DNA of 64,000 nt from Thermothelomyces thermophilus ATCC 42464. Its lineage: Eukaryota; Ascomycota; Sordariomycetes; Sordariales; Chaetomiaceae. The stretch is from NCBI RefSeq assembly GCF_000226095.1, contig NC_016477.1, positions 2,728,001-2,792,000 on the forward strand, read 5' to 3'. The number at the start of each line of letters is the position of its first letter. Position 1 is the stretch's first letter. Position numbers and translations under genes: made by a program. Shown here piece by piece: positions 48,801 through 60,400 of this stretch. The notes beneath the pieces are model-generated. The model had not been told where the DNA came from and searched no databases. It saw nothing but the letters and a program-made list of their open reading frames with translations.

Positions 48801-49432
48801 TCGCAAACTATGGATATAAAGCAGACCTTAGGCAAGGACCAGAGGTCATGGTACTAAGAGTAGCAGTCAAAGTAAAACAAATATATATACTATATAAGAA
48901 GCTTAAAAAAGAACTCGAGTTTGTCAAAACTAGAATAAAGAACTACTATAATAAATATAAGCTTAAGGGACCTTACCTAGAGAGGGGAGACAAAGTCTAC
49001 CTAATTATACAAAACCTATAAACTAAACGACCAAGTACAAAGCTAGACTTTAAAAAGGTCGGACCTTTCGTTATCAAAGAACGAATTTCGACATCTAACT
49101 ACCGACTATCGTTACTGCCATCATTACGATTACGGACAGATATGTTTTATATTTTATTTCTCGAACTAGCGCCAAAGAACGCTAAAATCGCCATAAACAT
49201 CAAAGCAAAGGACAAAGAGGAAGAATAAGACGTCAAAGAAATTCTAGATTCATATATTATTAACGGGGAACTATAGTATCTAGTTAAATAGCTTGATTTT
49301 AGACCAGAGGACAACTTATAGAAACTAGTCAAGAATTTAAACTGCCCTAAGAAACTAGAACAGTTCTACCAGCAGAACCCGGATCAACTAAAGGAAAACC
49401 TAGAACAGAACCAAAGACGGCGCCCTAGTTAA
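45866..49432 (+). pseudogene. F pol remnant: PR-RT-RH-IN-chromodomain
   Basis: 1189 codons with stop. Protease LVDS at residues 4-7; RT catalytic YYLDN at 397-401; RNase H Asp near 547; integrase zinc-binding region about 759-800; integrase catalytic residues D831, D899 and E933; chromodomain about 1117-1165, which in this family guides integration to methylated histone H3K9. Starts at ATG in the -1 frame to gag, ends TAA TAA. Open stretches such as 48767-49021 are pieces of this frame. Confidence 0.88.
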
Positions 49433-49988
49433 TAACATCGACGGCATTATTAATCTATAACGAGGGCATAGTAGGCGCCTCTTGCTGCTCTTACCGCTTA
49501 ACCTCCTCTAACTCGTCTAAGGTCGACAGACTACGTGCTACCATATTGGCACCTTTTTCTACTAAAAACTCCTTCTACTAACGAAGACGCTAGAGCTACG
49601 TAAGCTTTTCGGATAACTTACGCTAGGCTTCTTCTAGACGGCATTAGGATTTATCTAGCTTAAGTTCGGTACGACGTTTAACATCCTTAATACGACGCTA
49701 TTCCTAGAGAATACAATCTACTAAAGTAAACATTAGAAATTACATTTAAAAAAAAAGAAGAAAAAAGGAGATGTGCTTATAGGAAGAAAGTAGTATACTA
49801 GAGCCATTATAAGAATAACCTTAACAAATGTAGGCTTTATAACGCTTCGTATATGTAATCATTTCATAGATAAGGCCTTATAATGTATACTAAGAGCAAG
49901 GCATAACGATAAAACCGTTCTTAGCAATGTTCTAAGCAAGGGAAGCACGGTAACGTGTAGAATACGACTTCCGTTTCTCTATCGGCAT
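49329..49988 (-). pseudogene. F antisense gene: Zn2Cys6-like cluster, two exons
   Basis: Exon 1 is 49988-49781 (208 nt), intron 49780-49721 (60 nt), exon 2 is 49720-49329 (392 nt). Exon lengths equal those of C although the intron is 6 nt longer, so length change is tolerated only in the intron. ATG intact (MPIEKRKS). Donor ATAAGC; acceptor TTTAG after a T-rich stretch. First ligand Cys retained, the others mostly Tyr. Overlaps pol by 104 nt; starts 128 nt from the 3' LTR. Confidence 0.75.
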
Positions 49989-50115
49989 TTTATTAATATG
50001 GCGACTATAACGTAGAAACAAGAAGAATATAGTACTTACAAGCAAAGGGTTATTAGCGCTATTTAAAATGGCCTAAGAGGGCTTTTAGGTCGAAAGCCTT
50101 AAAGGAAGGGCATTG

Positions 50116-50569
50116 TATCACGGATAAGTATATAGACCGCCTAGCAGGCTATAACTAGGACGCGGGACATTCCGACAGCTAATCACTTGACAGACCAATT
50201 AGAAGATTATCACTACTAAGACTAAGGTCTTTACTAGTGATAATAATATATTACCGTCGATAACGCGGAATTACGGAGTGAAAGGAGAAATGGTACTAGT
50301 GATAACTATTAAAGAAGGACAGATAATTGTATATATATAGCTAGCTAGTCACTCGTTATAGTAGACTCTAGGAGTTTACTAGTGATAGCAACCTAACCTA
50401 CAATCACAAGTACTTATACTAAGCATCACTGACTATTATGGGAGATAACCCTAGTGTTATTGTGAACTCTTTAGCTTCACCGAATCCCTTAGACAACTTG
50501 TACGCTTGTCCCGCTTAGTTCACCTCCATCTGAACCCTTTTAGAAGAAGTCTAAGTTAGGTTCATTATA
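50116..50569 (+). repeat. F 3' LTR (454 bp)
   Basis: Begins TATCACGG after the tract AAAGGAAGGGCATTG, ends TTCATTATA. Carries the least mutated transcript-start sequence AGTGATAGCAAC at 50382-50393. Confidence 0.95.
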
Positions 50570-50574
50570 CGTTA

Positions 50575-51206
50575 AGCTAAGACTTAAGTATATCCTATCT
50601 AAACTATATAGTATAAGAAGCTACTAACTTAGTCTATTAGAGATTAGTAAGTCTTTCTTATATATAAATCTTCTTATCTTTATTGCTAAAAACCTTCTAA
50701 AGCTCTTCTTTAAAATGGTTATAGGATTAAAAGACTACCTATATAAATATGTCTCGGTTATCTTTATCTTCTTTAGTAAGATAGTCATTCTATATAGGCT
50801 TAAACTATCTAAGTACCTTGCCCTCTAGTCTTATAGCTATATAGAGGACTTTAGCTTTCTCATTTAGAAACTTATCATCATTAAGCCAGAAGTAAGATCA
50901 GAGGTTTATTAGGAATCCTATAAGGTCTTCCTTAGTTCCTCTATATTTACTAGGTAGTTCGATCTTAATGCGGCTCGCTTTGGCGCCCTCGAGTGCCTTG
51001 ATTTTGGCGTAGGCCTCGGTAACTAGTTTCTATAAGTGCTTTTCGTTGTTCTCGAGTTCCTTGATTCGAGCTTAAGTAGCCTTATCTCTCTAGTCTAACT
51101 CCTAGATTTGCTAATAGAGTTAACTAAGCTAGGCAAGCAGCTGTTCGGCTATGACGTTGGTAGCTATGTCGATGTCGAGGTCAAAGTTACCTCCGTTCTA
51201 AACTAT
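50575..51206 (-). pseudogene. C gag, N-terminal fragment
   Basis: Start ATG changed to ATA at 51206. The conserved acidic start (FDLDID) and the capsid-like domain are visible. It joins to 42961 in frame when F and one TSD copy are removed. Confidence 0.83.
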
Positions 51207-51220
51207 AATAGAACAAAGGG

Positions 51221-51232
51221 AGTGGTAATAAC
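51221..51232 (-). other. C primer-binding site, self-priming type, haplotype 2
   Basis: Plus-strand AGTGGTAATAAC, one base inside the LTR. It matches the LTR transcript-start haplotype AGTGGTAACAAT except for two transitions, and differs from the AGTGATAGCAAC haplotype used by F, which otherwise shares the U3 type of C. Confidence 0.55.
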
Positions 51233-51233
51233 A

Positions 51234-51679
51234 TGTGATAAACCTAACTTAGACTTCTTCTGAAAGGGTTTAGACGAAGGTAGATTGAGTGGGACAAGTA
51301 GGTAGGTTGTCTAAGAGATTTGGTAAAGCTAAAGGGTTTATAATAATACTAGAGTTATCTCTTATAGTAATTAGCAATGCTTGGTATAAGTATTGTGATT
51401 ATACTTATTACTATTAGTAAACTCTTAAAGTCTACCTAACGAGTGACTAGCTAGCTATATATATATAACTGTCTATCCCTCTTTAATAGTTATTATTAGT
51501 ACTATTTTTCCTTTTACTCCGTAATTTCGTGTTATCGATAGTGATATGTTATTATTACTAGTGAAGACCTTGGTCTTAGTAGTGATAATCTTTTGATTAG
51601 TCTGTTAAGTGATTGGCTATTGGAATGTCCTACGTCTTAGCTATAGCCTGCTAGGCTATCTATATGCTTATCTATGACA
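51234..51679 (-). repeat. C 5' LTR (446 bp)
   Basis: Plus strand begins TGTGATAAACC and ends CTATGACA, followed by the TSD TTATA. Confidence 0.94.
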
Positions 51680-51684
51680 TTATA

Positions 51685-52410
51685 CTATTGCTAATAGTAT
51701 AACTCGCTTATAATATAATGCTAACGGAAATGACCAAAGTTATACCGTTCTTCGTGAACTATAGATATAAAGTAGACCTTAGGCAAGGACTAGAGGTTAT
51801 AGTGCCGAGAGCAGTAGTTAAAGTAAAACAAATGTATATACTATATAAGAAGCTTAAAAAGGAACTTAAGTTTGTTAAGACTAGAATAAAGAACTATTAC
51901 GACAAACATAGGCTTAAGGGACCTTGCCTAAAGAAGGGAGACAAAGTCTATCCAATCGTACAAAACCTATAAACCAAACGACTAAGCATAAAGCTAGACT
52001 TTAAAAAGGTTAGACCCTTTATTATTAAAGAACGAATTTCGACATCTAACTACCGACTATCATTACTATCATCTATATAACTATGGATAGATGTTTTTTA
52101 TATTTCGCTTCTCGAACTAGCACCAAAAAACGCTAAGGTTGCTATATATATCAAAGTAGAAGACAAGGAAGAAGAATAGGACATCGAAGAAATTCTAGAT
52201 TTATATATCATCAATAGGGAACTCTAGTATCTAGTTAAATAGCTTGATTTTAGACTGAAGGACAATTTATAGGAACTAATTAAGAACTTAAACTACCTTA
52301 AGAAACTAGAATAGTTCTACTAGTAGAACCTAGATCGACTATAGGCACTAGCTTAGACAAAACGGCCAAGTTAGCCTCTAACAAATCTAGGCCTAAAGAA
52401 GACTAGTTAA
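51685..52410 (+). pseudogene. A pol, 3' fragment (integrase C-terminus, chromodomain)
   Basis: Integrase C-terminal region (open 51718-51972) with the KVYPIVQNL motif, then the chromodomain at about 52165-52290. The end is uncertain: the TAA at 52408-52410 keeps frame with the upstream pieces, but could be a mutated CAA. The tail differs from the other copies, in step with its own type of antisense gene. Confidence 0.78.
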
Positions 52411-52940
52411 ACGGGATGTTAGCACCCTAGGACTATACGTCACTAATAACATATATCTCGGAATCCTATACCCTCCATTCTTCTACTTCTATTTCCTCTA
52501 GAGATTATATACCTTGACGAAACAGCTTGGAACCCTGCTCCTTTAAGAAATGTTTCTAACGACAAAGACAAGCTAATCGACCGACAGTTATCTAAAGTTA
52601 AGTCTAAAGAACAAAAAGAGCCTCTTTAGCATCAGTCTCTTCTTATTCTATATATTTTTATTTAGATATAATCTTTATTACTATAAAAGATTAGCTACAA
52701 ACATTAAGGTAATAAACTAGGTTATGAATAAGTAGACACTATATTAGAACCATTACAAGAACGACCCCGATGTATATACTTGCTATAGTAAGAAGAGCCT
52801 AACGCTATACGACAAGCCAAGTTCCGCTTAAAACACTACAAGCACGGTATAACGTCTACGCTAGAAGAATTAATAAAAGAAGCAAGCGCGGCGCGCTATT
52901 GGGATTTCGAAGATCGGCGCTTAAAGATATAATCTGTTAT
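52280..52940 (-). pseudogene. A antisense gene: Zn2Cys6-like cluster, two exons
   Basis: Exon 1 is 52940-52730, intron 52729-52681 (49 nt), exon 2 is 52680-52280; together 204 codons with stop in one frame. The start is an ATA where an ATG is expected. Zinc-cluster positions are 33, 36, 43, 52, 55 and 62; four of six are still Cys, the best preserved in the window. The 5' splice site is ATTCAT (from GTTCAT); the acceptor follows a GCTAAT branch-like motif and TATAG. Exon 2 is Q/L/E-rich and ends ILVS-GSLSS. Opposite to pol, overlapping its end. Probably a DNA-binding regulator by family logic. Confidence 0.72.
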
Positions 52941-53065
52941 CTTATCAGCCACTAGCAGTACAAAAAAGGGAAAAACTACAAGGTATACATAGAAAAGGAT
53001 GTTAGCGCTATTTGAAACGACCTAAAGAGGGCTTTCAGGTCAAAAGCCTTGGAGGGAGGGCATCG

Positions 53066-53493
53066 TATCACGGAAATATATATATAGATACCGCCTAAGC
53101 CATTAGCACAAATAGGCTAATTAAGCCGAAGGAATAATAGACTAATTAGGATAGGATTATACTTAGTAAGAAATGATCCTATTAGAGGATCATTAGCTTA
53201 CGATATAAGCTAGGTAAGCTAGTATAGAGGATTACTATAACTGCTAGTGATCCTAGGATTATATATATATATAGATAGTCACTCGTTACGGTAGACTCTA
53301 AGAGTTTACTAGTGATAGTAACCTATAATTACAGTACTTATATCAAGTATCGTTAACTACTATAAGAGATAACTCTAGTGTTGTTATAAACCCTTTGGCT
53401 TTACCGAATCTCTTAGACGACCTATACGCTTGTCCCGCTTTACCTACCTTTGTCTAAACCCTTTTAGAAGAAGTCTAAGTTAGGTTCGTTATG
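53066..53493 (+). repeat. A 3' LTR (428 bp)
   Basis: Begins TATCACGG right after a polypurine tract and ends TTCGTTATG. Same length as the 5' copy. Confidence 0.9.
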
Positions 53494-53498
53494 AAATA

Positions 53499-54825
53499 CC
53501 GTTTTTCTAACGTGGAATTCGCTCTTTCTCTTGTTAACTAATAGTTTATACGTGTATAGCGCGTCTAGCACTACTTTTACATGCTTCTAGTGTTTATCTA
53601 TCGTCTTAGAGAAGATAAGTATATTGTCAAGATAATATATTATAAATTTGTTAAGAAAGGGTCGGATAGCTTGATTAATTAGGGCTTGGAACGTTACCGG
53701 CGCGTTTGTAAGTCCGAATAGCATGACGAGGTACTTGTAGTGGCTATAGGGTATCCTAAAGGCCGTTTTCTACTTATCGCCTTCTTTGATCCGTATTTAG
53801 TTATAGGCCGGTAGCAAGTCAAAACACGTAAAATATTAGGCTCCTACTAACTAATCTCGGAGCTATAAGATTAGTAGTAATAGGTATTAGTTTTTCATAG
53901 TCTGTTCGTTAAGTTACCAATAGTTAACGTATAACTATAGCTTTCTATCTTTCTTAGTCATAAATAGGATTAGGTAGCCTACTAGCGATATCGACAGGCA
54001 GATATATTCTCTTTAAAGGTTTTCCTCTAAATATTGCTCAAGTTCTTTATTCTATATCTGGCTTATATAGTAAATCTTAAAGAACTTTAGTTATGCTCCT
54101 TCCTTAAGCTTAATCTTGTGATCCTATAGGCCATATTCCAGTAATCCTTCTAGATGCTTCAGTTCGAATGTTAGGTATTCTTCATATTCCTTTGGTACTT
54201 CCCTAGTCTTGTCTCGTCTCTCGGTTTTCTAATAATATACGAACTTGGTTCTGTCTATAGCGATGCTAGCGATTTCTCTCATCTCAGCCTATTACTCTAA
54301 TTTCAGTGCTCTGTATTTGTTAACGGAGAGAATAGCTATCGGCGGTTTAGCTTGTTCCTCCTATTACGATATCGATGTCGTTATATTGCCTCTTCTAGAG
54401 TCTGTAGTAATCTATCTACTACTGTCTGTCTCTTATAGTAGATCTCTAGGATATGCCTTCTTTTAAGTATCGTCTGCTTGCGATCCTTATATACTCCCTA
54501 TCTTACTAGTCGAATATAACTCTGTTTAGGGTCGTAGGTAGCTATTACTCTTCTAGCTAATATCTAGGTCGTAATCTTTATACTATAGTAACCTTAATAT
54601 TATATCTTTGTCGTTACCTATATTTATAATACTAAATACGACTACTATAGTCTTCCTTGTTATAGTAATGTCAATCGGTTTAGTCTCCCTATATACCTAT
54701 TACGTTGGAAATAGCCCTTTAACTATATTATACTTCTACTTTATTCTCTAGGGTATCTATAGCTAATTTACAAGTATTGGCGAAATTAGGTTTATCTCTA
54801 CTCTACTATCTACTAGTATAAGCAT
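53499..54825 (-). pseudogene. H0 pol, 5' fragment (protease to RT)
   Basis: Protease and most of reverse transcriptase of H0. It starts at an ATG (54825-54823) in the -1 frame relative to gag, followed at once by the protease active-site region. It is cut at 53499 by insertion of A. The RT sequence aligns with the other copies and contains the mutated YYLDD region near 53635. Confidence 0.8.
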
Positions 54826-57248
54826 TTCGTGCTCTTTCTATTATACTATTATCTATAGTCGCTTGTCTTGCCGCCGTCGTCCAAAGATTGTAGCGATTTC
54901 CTATATTTCTGCTAGGAGGTCTCGATATAGTAGTCTCTTACGCTAGTTCTTCCTATATTATACTACCACTTGCCGCTACGTAGGTATTAATAGTTTCCAA
55001 GCCCCTTAAAGGGCCCTAGTTTGTTTCCTAGGTCAGTGCTAACCTCTTTAGTTATTTAGCTAATAGTAGCTTTGTTAATCGTGCTCATTTCTATAAGCTA
55101 TTAAGTGCTTACAGCTTCCTACTATTAAGTCCATTTTGCTTTTCATCGTATATACTATAGCTTTATCTAAAGCTCCCGAATTCGCAATTTCTTTTCGTCC
55201 GCGTAATAGAGGCAATCGTTACTCTAGCACGAGTCCTATATGTCTTGTCCTATTCTGTAATGCCTAGGCCAGGCTCGTCTTAGAACTATTATAATGCCTT
55301 CTAGATCGTAGGCTTTGATCTTCTAGAGCAATTTGGCCGCTCTGTTTCCTATATTATAGACCTATTCTATAGGGCGGAGGCTTCTGTTCTTATTTCCTTG
55401 TTAGGTCGGCTAGTAATTGTTTTTAAATTTGTTATAAAAGTAATATTAGTATTCGTATACTATATACTAGAACTAGGGCACTTATATATATACCTCGTAT
55501 TAGGGGTATGATTATATAGCGTTGCCTAGGAGGTATTAAAATTCTTTCCTAAATCCTTCCCATTATATATGGACTATAGGTACTCTAATACTAAGGTAGG
55601 AGTGTTTCTTCTAGTAGCTTTCCCATATACGCTTGTCTTTTCTATAGTTTATATATATAAACTAGTATTCTAGGTTCTATATATCGTCACTAAGTTACTA
55701 GTCATCAAGGTACTTAGTGTAGCTATCGGGCCTATTATATGTTACAGGCTATTCTCCTTTAATAGTTTCCATAATGCGTTAGAGTTCCTTCGTTTTGTCC
55801 CTTATCTTATCGCTCTACTAGGTAAGTTAAGTCAAGCACCTATCCTATTCGCATAGTTCTGTATTAAGTTAGAAAACTTCATTATAGTACCATTTGATTC
55901 ATTCCTAGAGGAATAGAACATTAGGTCTAGGTCTTTCGATTCCTTAGATATTAGTTATCTACGATCTATCCTACCTCTATATAACTATGAAACCCTACTG
56001 CCTCAAGGCTAGGAGAATCGAAATTAGTGGTATGTATTCTCCTACTATATCCTATTCGGCAAGACCTATCTCTAGGTCTATAGTGACTAGTTTAGAGTAC
56101 GGTGCTTGTTTGTCTTTACCGTTACTGTCGTGTCTAAGACTATCTATGTCACTACTCCTATCTTTGTAGCTCGTAGCCGCTACTTTGATAACATCCTTAG
56201 TGGTTTTGTCGATAACCGTAATTTCTTTTCTAGGGATTGTCTTCTACTCTTTCTTTAGGCTTCGACATTCTTGCTTATAGTGCCCTTTCTTTCTATAGTT
56301 ATAGTAGGTAATATTAGACTTGTCTTTAGTTATCTTCTTCTAGTCTTGCTTCTATACTATATTTATATCTATAGCTCCAGGGTATATCTTATATAAGGTA
56401 CTAATATATGCTTACTTTTTCTTATCATTAGCCTTAACTATAGTTCCATTCATTTGGCCTTATTTTTACTACTCTTATATATAGAGTCGATTATTAATTC
56501 TAATAGCCTATATAATATATTTATCTAGGGTCTTAAGCTAATTGTACTTATATAGCTTATCTTTAACCTTTTCCTTTAAGCCGTTATAAAATAATTATAT
56601 TAACGCCTTATCGTTAAGCTAAGACTTAAGCATGTCCTATCTAAACTATATAGTGTAGGAGGCTACTAACTTGGTCTATCGGAGATTAGCAAGTCTTTCT
56701 TATATATAAATCTTCTCGTCTTTGTCACTAAAAACCTTCTAAAGCTCTTCTTTAAAACGGTCGTAAGATCGAAAGACTGCCTACATAAACGCGTCTCGGT
56801 CGTCTTTGTCTTCCTTAGTAAGGTAGTCGTTCTATATAAGCTCGAACTATCTAAGTGCCTTGCCTTCTAGTCTTATAGCTACGTAGAGGACTTTAGCTTT
56901 ATTATCCGGAAACTTGTCATCATTAAGCTAGAAGTAGGATCAAAGGTTTATTAGAAATCCTATAAGATCCTCTTTAGTTCCTCTATATTTGCTAGGTAGT
57001 TTGATCTTAATATGGCTCGCTTTAGCGGTTTCGAGCGCCTTAATTTTGGTATAGGCCTTGTTAACTAACTTCTACAAATGCTTTTCGCCGTTCTCGAGTT
57101 CCTTAATTTGGGCTTAAATAGCCTTATCTCTCTAGTCTAACTCCTAGATCTGCTAATAGAGTTACCTTAGCTAGGTAAGTAGCTATTTGGCTGTAACGTT
57201 AGTAGCTATGTCGATGTCGAGGTTGAAGTTACCTCTGTTCTAAACTAT
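54792..57248 (-). pseudogene. H0 gag remnant with CCHC knuckle and long C-terminal extension
   Basis: Structural polyprotein gene of H0. The start is the ATG position seen in sister copies, mutated to ATA here, 28 nt from the LTR. The distance from this start to the pol ATG (54825) is 2423 nt, exactly as in the other copies, so no indel has occurred in 2.4 kb despite many in-frame TAG/TAA codons. Order: acidic N-terminus, coiled-coil-like stretch, capsid-like domain, zinc knuckle around residue 315, then the ~480-residue extension. Non-functional through RIP. Confidence 0.8.
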
Positions 57249-57275
57249 AATAAAACAAAGGGAGTAATAGCAATG

Positions 57276-57703
57276 TATGACGAACCTAACTTAGACTTCT
57301 TCTAAAAGGGTTTAGACGAAGGTAGATTAAGCAGGATAAGTAGGTAGGTCGTCTAAGGGATTTGGTAAAGCTAAAGGGTTTATAACAACACTAGAGTTAT
57401 CTCTTATAGTAATTAGTAATACTTAGTATAAGTACTATAATTATAAGTTATTATTACTAGTGAACTCTTAGAGTCTACCGTAACGAGTGACTATTTATAT
57501 ATATATATAATCCTAGGATTATTAGTAGTTGTAGTGATCCTCTATACTAGCTTACCTGGCTCATGTCGTGAGCTAGTGATCCTCTACTAGGATTATTTCT
57601 TACTAAGTGTAATCCTATTCTAATTGGTCTATCATTCCTTTGGCTTGATTGGCCCATTTATGCCAGTGGCTTAGGCGGCATCTGTATGTATATTTCCGTG
57701 ACA
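57276..57703 (-). repeat. H0 5' LTR (428 bp)
   Basis: Begins TATGACG (mutated TGTGACG) and ends CCGTGACA on the plus strand, the inverted termini of this family. The U3 holds half-sites of the form GGATYAC and GTRATCC, and a TATA-rich run near 57490-57510. It marks the boundary with unrelated repeat DNA to the right. Confidence 0.9.
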
Positions 57704-58614
57704 CTGTAGCTAGGGGAGAGAGACTATAGAGCACCTAGTTATATAGTGCCTAAACCTACTAAGAAGCCGAATATAGAAATCCTAGGAAATACGGTTATAA
57801 AGGGACCTAGACCTTGTTTTGCAGGGTATAGGGGCCCGTAACTATCGTTTGGCAAGGAGGGTTCTATAGTAGCTAATGGACCTAAGGAGGCTCCTGGAAT
57901 ACCGCCTTGCAAAGAGGCTAGACCAGGAAGGAAGGCCTCTTTAAGGCCATTCTAGCCACTTCTCCTTTTCTTTATAGTATATTAGTATTCTAGACTAGGC
58001 GTTAAAGGAGGGACAGAGGTTTTTATCTAGCCTATTAGGCACGGTTTCCTTTATATATAACTAGAGAGGTTCTAGTATACTTATTAGCATAGTAATATAG
58101 GACTAATAATAATAATAATATAATCTTTCTAGTAAGTCTAGGAGCTCTCTACTTTCTCTTTACTACTCTTTTTAACTATAGCAAGCTATTAAGCTAGTGC
58201 TAACCCTCTAGGACACTACTTAGTACCTCTAGAACCAAACCTCTGTCTAGTTAGATAGGGAGGAGCTTCGGCTCAAAATGTCTAGGGCATCTAAGTATTC
58301 GCGGTCATAGTAGGCAAGTCCGACCATCCGGGCGGCAACGACGATAGAGGCAAAGATAGCGATAGTAATGTCCCTTTAGATAGATATAGAAGAGTCTACT
58401 TACGTGGAAAAAGATACTCTAACTTACAAAAGAAAGAAGAACTACATCCTATTACTCTAATCTATTAGAGTAAACAAGTATTAAAAGCTATCTATTATTC
58501 TTATCCATCTGTCTGGTACCCCTAGATAGGTAACCCCTATTTATACCTATTATATATAGCAAAGCTCTATAGAACTAGAAAAACAAAACTATACCTTATA
58601 TCCCTCTAGTTATA
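57704..58614. other. Repeat DNA of unknown kind beside H0
   Basis: No long reading frame. The first five bases (CTGTA) should be one copy of the H0 TSD. Holds a short AAT repeat near 58098-58115 and a TATATATAACTAGAG promoter-like stretch near 58050. The patch about 58265-58380 is visibly less AT-rich than its surroundings. It may be an LTR or 3' end of the elements to the right, but no matching terminal repeat could be seen. Confidence 0.4.
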
Positions 58615-60400
58615 TTAAGAACTTCTAGCCTTAGTCTATACTTTTCCTTCGAATTTGCCTAAGGCTCCTGCCGGCGAATTTGACCTAAAACCTTACTTGT
58701 ATTCCTTATAATGCCTGGCCCGTTTAGCTCTATTATTACCTTTAGGCAAGGGCCGTTTCTTAGATGCCTAATACCTTTACTAGGCTTTTACTTCGGTATC
58801 TAGCGTATCCTAGCCTATGAACTATAGCAGGTACTTAGGAACTAGCTTAAGATCTTTAGGCCCTAAATATTCAAATAGTAAGGGCTAAGTCTATTTAGTA
58901 GGATTATCGTTAAGACGACGCTAACGAGCCTATCCTTTCTTAGTGGCTTAGGTCGAGCGTGTCTCTTATGTCTGTGCCGGCTTACTTGGCTTCGTCTTAG
59001 TCTAACTAGGTAGCCGTCATATTACTAAAGGCGCCTACTTTACTAGTTACTATTATTATAACCCTAAAGGTTTTCCTTGTCCTTCTATAGCTATAAGTTA
59101 TTCCTTTACCTATTCTATTATATACTAGTAAATAGCTATCCTTAGTTTATAGGGATACTTAAGCGCTTATTAAAGTAGCTAAGGTAGCCTAAGTCTTTTA
59201 GGTGCCTTATTAAGGAATTGTTAGATAGTATTATCTAGGGGAACCTAGTAATCTTTCTTTATAACTAGTTACTCCTTTGTTAATAGTAAGTTATCTTCTC
59301 CTTCCTCTATCTAGATGGAGATAACTAATTTCGCCTATCCTAGTTATAGCTATAGCTATGGAATCGGCGGCCTATAAAGTAGCTTATCTATAGGCTACCT
59401 AGGTAGTTAATAGGGATAGACATCCCCCTAAGGGTTCTTCGGCTTTTCTAGCTAAAGGGAGCTATTAGGTAGATAATTTAGAGCTATCTAGATTGTTCTA
59501 AGCTAGAGTATTAATATCTTGTTCTTAGCCTCTATCACTTTTAGCCCTATATATAGACGGCCCTTCTACTAGGGGAGCTTAAGCTATACCTCATCTCCTT
59601 ATTATATTTCCTAAAAGTAGAAGCAATAGAACTTAGTAACCTAGATACTACATTCCTACTAGCCTTTTTACTTTGACGTTGCCTATATCATCGGCTAATA
59701 TATATAACCTATAGGTAGTAGAAAAAGAAAGCTAAGGTAAATGACTATATCTTATAGAGTTCTAAATAGATCTTTTTGACTTTGCTTATTAGAAGAGTAG
59801 AAATCTATATAATAGAGATAGGACTTTGTCTAGTTATATATAGCTATAGCCTAGTATAACTACTATAAGTAGTAAAGGATTACCTAGAATCGTTTTCCGG
59901 CTATATCTTTCTGTTTTTACAGGGGTAGTACTAACTACTTAGGCTTTAGGTCGCTAATAGCTTTTAGAAAGATATAGATATATAGCTTATATAATACTGA
60001 TATATACTAAAGTAGGTTTAAGAGATTATAGCCATTTAGGTACTCCTTTCTTAATATAAGCCCTTTAATATTATATAGGCTTATAGTAATATTATACTAA
60101 TACTAGCCAAAGTATATCTTCCTTTGACTATATAGCCTAGTATATAAAGGAAATAGATAACTAATAATTCGCTCGTTAGTCTTAAGACTAGGACTTATAA
60201 GCCACTCTAGCCTTCTAGCTATAACTTCCCTAGGATAAGGAATAGGCCTAGTATATAGTTTATTAAAGAGCTTCTAGGTATTACCGCTCCCCAGGTAGTT
60301 AGTAATTTCTTCCCCTAGAACCTAAGTCACAAGGAGGTACTAAAGAAAGGGCCTTAGGGTTTCGGGATCCTCCTCCGGGAGAAGTAAAGGTAGTCCTATA
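58615..60400 (-). pseudogene. Unrecognised coding remnant, minus strand
   Basis: If TAG/TAA are read as mutated Gln or Trp, long stretches become protein-like in the minus direction: LLPEEDPETL at the right, then Y/L/Q-rich segments, and a basic C-terminal part (QTKTKPSKPAQT, KKRPLPKGNNRAKRARH) ending at TAA 58615. More than one frame is involved, so indels, introns or several genes are possible. Codon decay is like the chromoviruses, so it is also a RIP-inactivated repeat. I do not recognise the family. Confidence 0.4.

Larger units (their letters stand above)
42962..50569 (+). mobile_element. F: complete chromovirus in C
   Basis: 7608 bp, LTRs 454 bp each, TSD CGTTA at 42957-42961 and 50570-50574. 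No nested insertion, no net indel in gag or pol; used here as the reference for residue numbering. Confidence 0.95.
21306..51679 (-). mobile_element. C: chromovirus in A, host of D and F
   Basis: Own sequence 21306-24538, 39715-42961 and 50575-51679, about 7585 bp. LTRs 446 bp each. The TSD reads TTATA on both sides (21301-21305, 51680-51684), whereas intact-looking copies have TCATG at this pol position. It carries F-type U3 and antisense gene but the E1-type transcript start and primer-binding site, which suggests a recombinant history. Confidence 0.94.
8035..53493 (+). mobile_element. A: chromovirus in H0, host of B and C
   Basis: Own sequence 8035-12742, 20268-21305 and 51685-53493 (about 7555 bp). 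LTRs are 428 bp each. TSD AAATA at 8030-8034 and 53494-53498. The last base of its 3' LTR is G where the family has A, so the right edge could be off by one. LTR type as in H0, but opposite orientation. Confidence 0.93.
1..57703 (-). mobile_element. H0: outermost Ty3/gypsy chromovirus, 3' end beyond the window
   Basis: Host element into which the rest of the left 57 kb was inserted. Its own sequence is 1-136, 7633-8034 and 53499-57703; the pieces join without loss once E1 (TSD TCTAT) and A (TSD AAATA) are removed. Reading the minus strand from 57703 gives 5' LTR, primer-binding site (57263-57274), gag, then pol as far as RNase H, where the window ends. The 3' part of pol, the antisense gene and the 3' LTR are off the left edge, so its own TSD cannot be checked. 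Its LTR is the same 428-bp type as that of A. Heavily RIP-mutated and inactive. Confidence 0.9.

Noticed and set aside
53489-53498. Possible 6-bp TSD (GAAATA) for element A
   Set aside because: GAAATA precedes A and also follows it, but LTR length equality (428 bp) and the 5-bp rule in all the other elements favour AAATA with a changed last LTR base.
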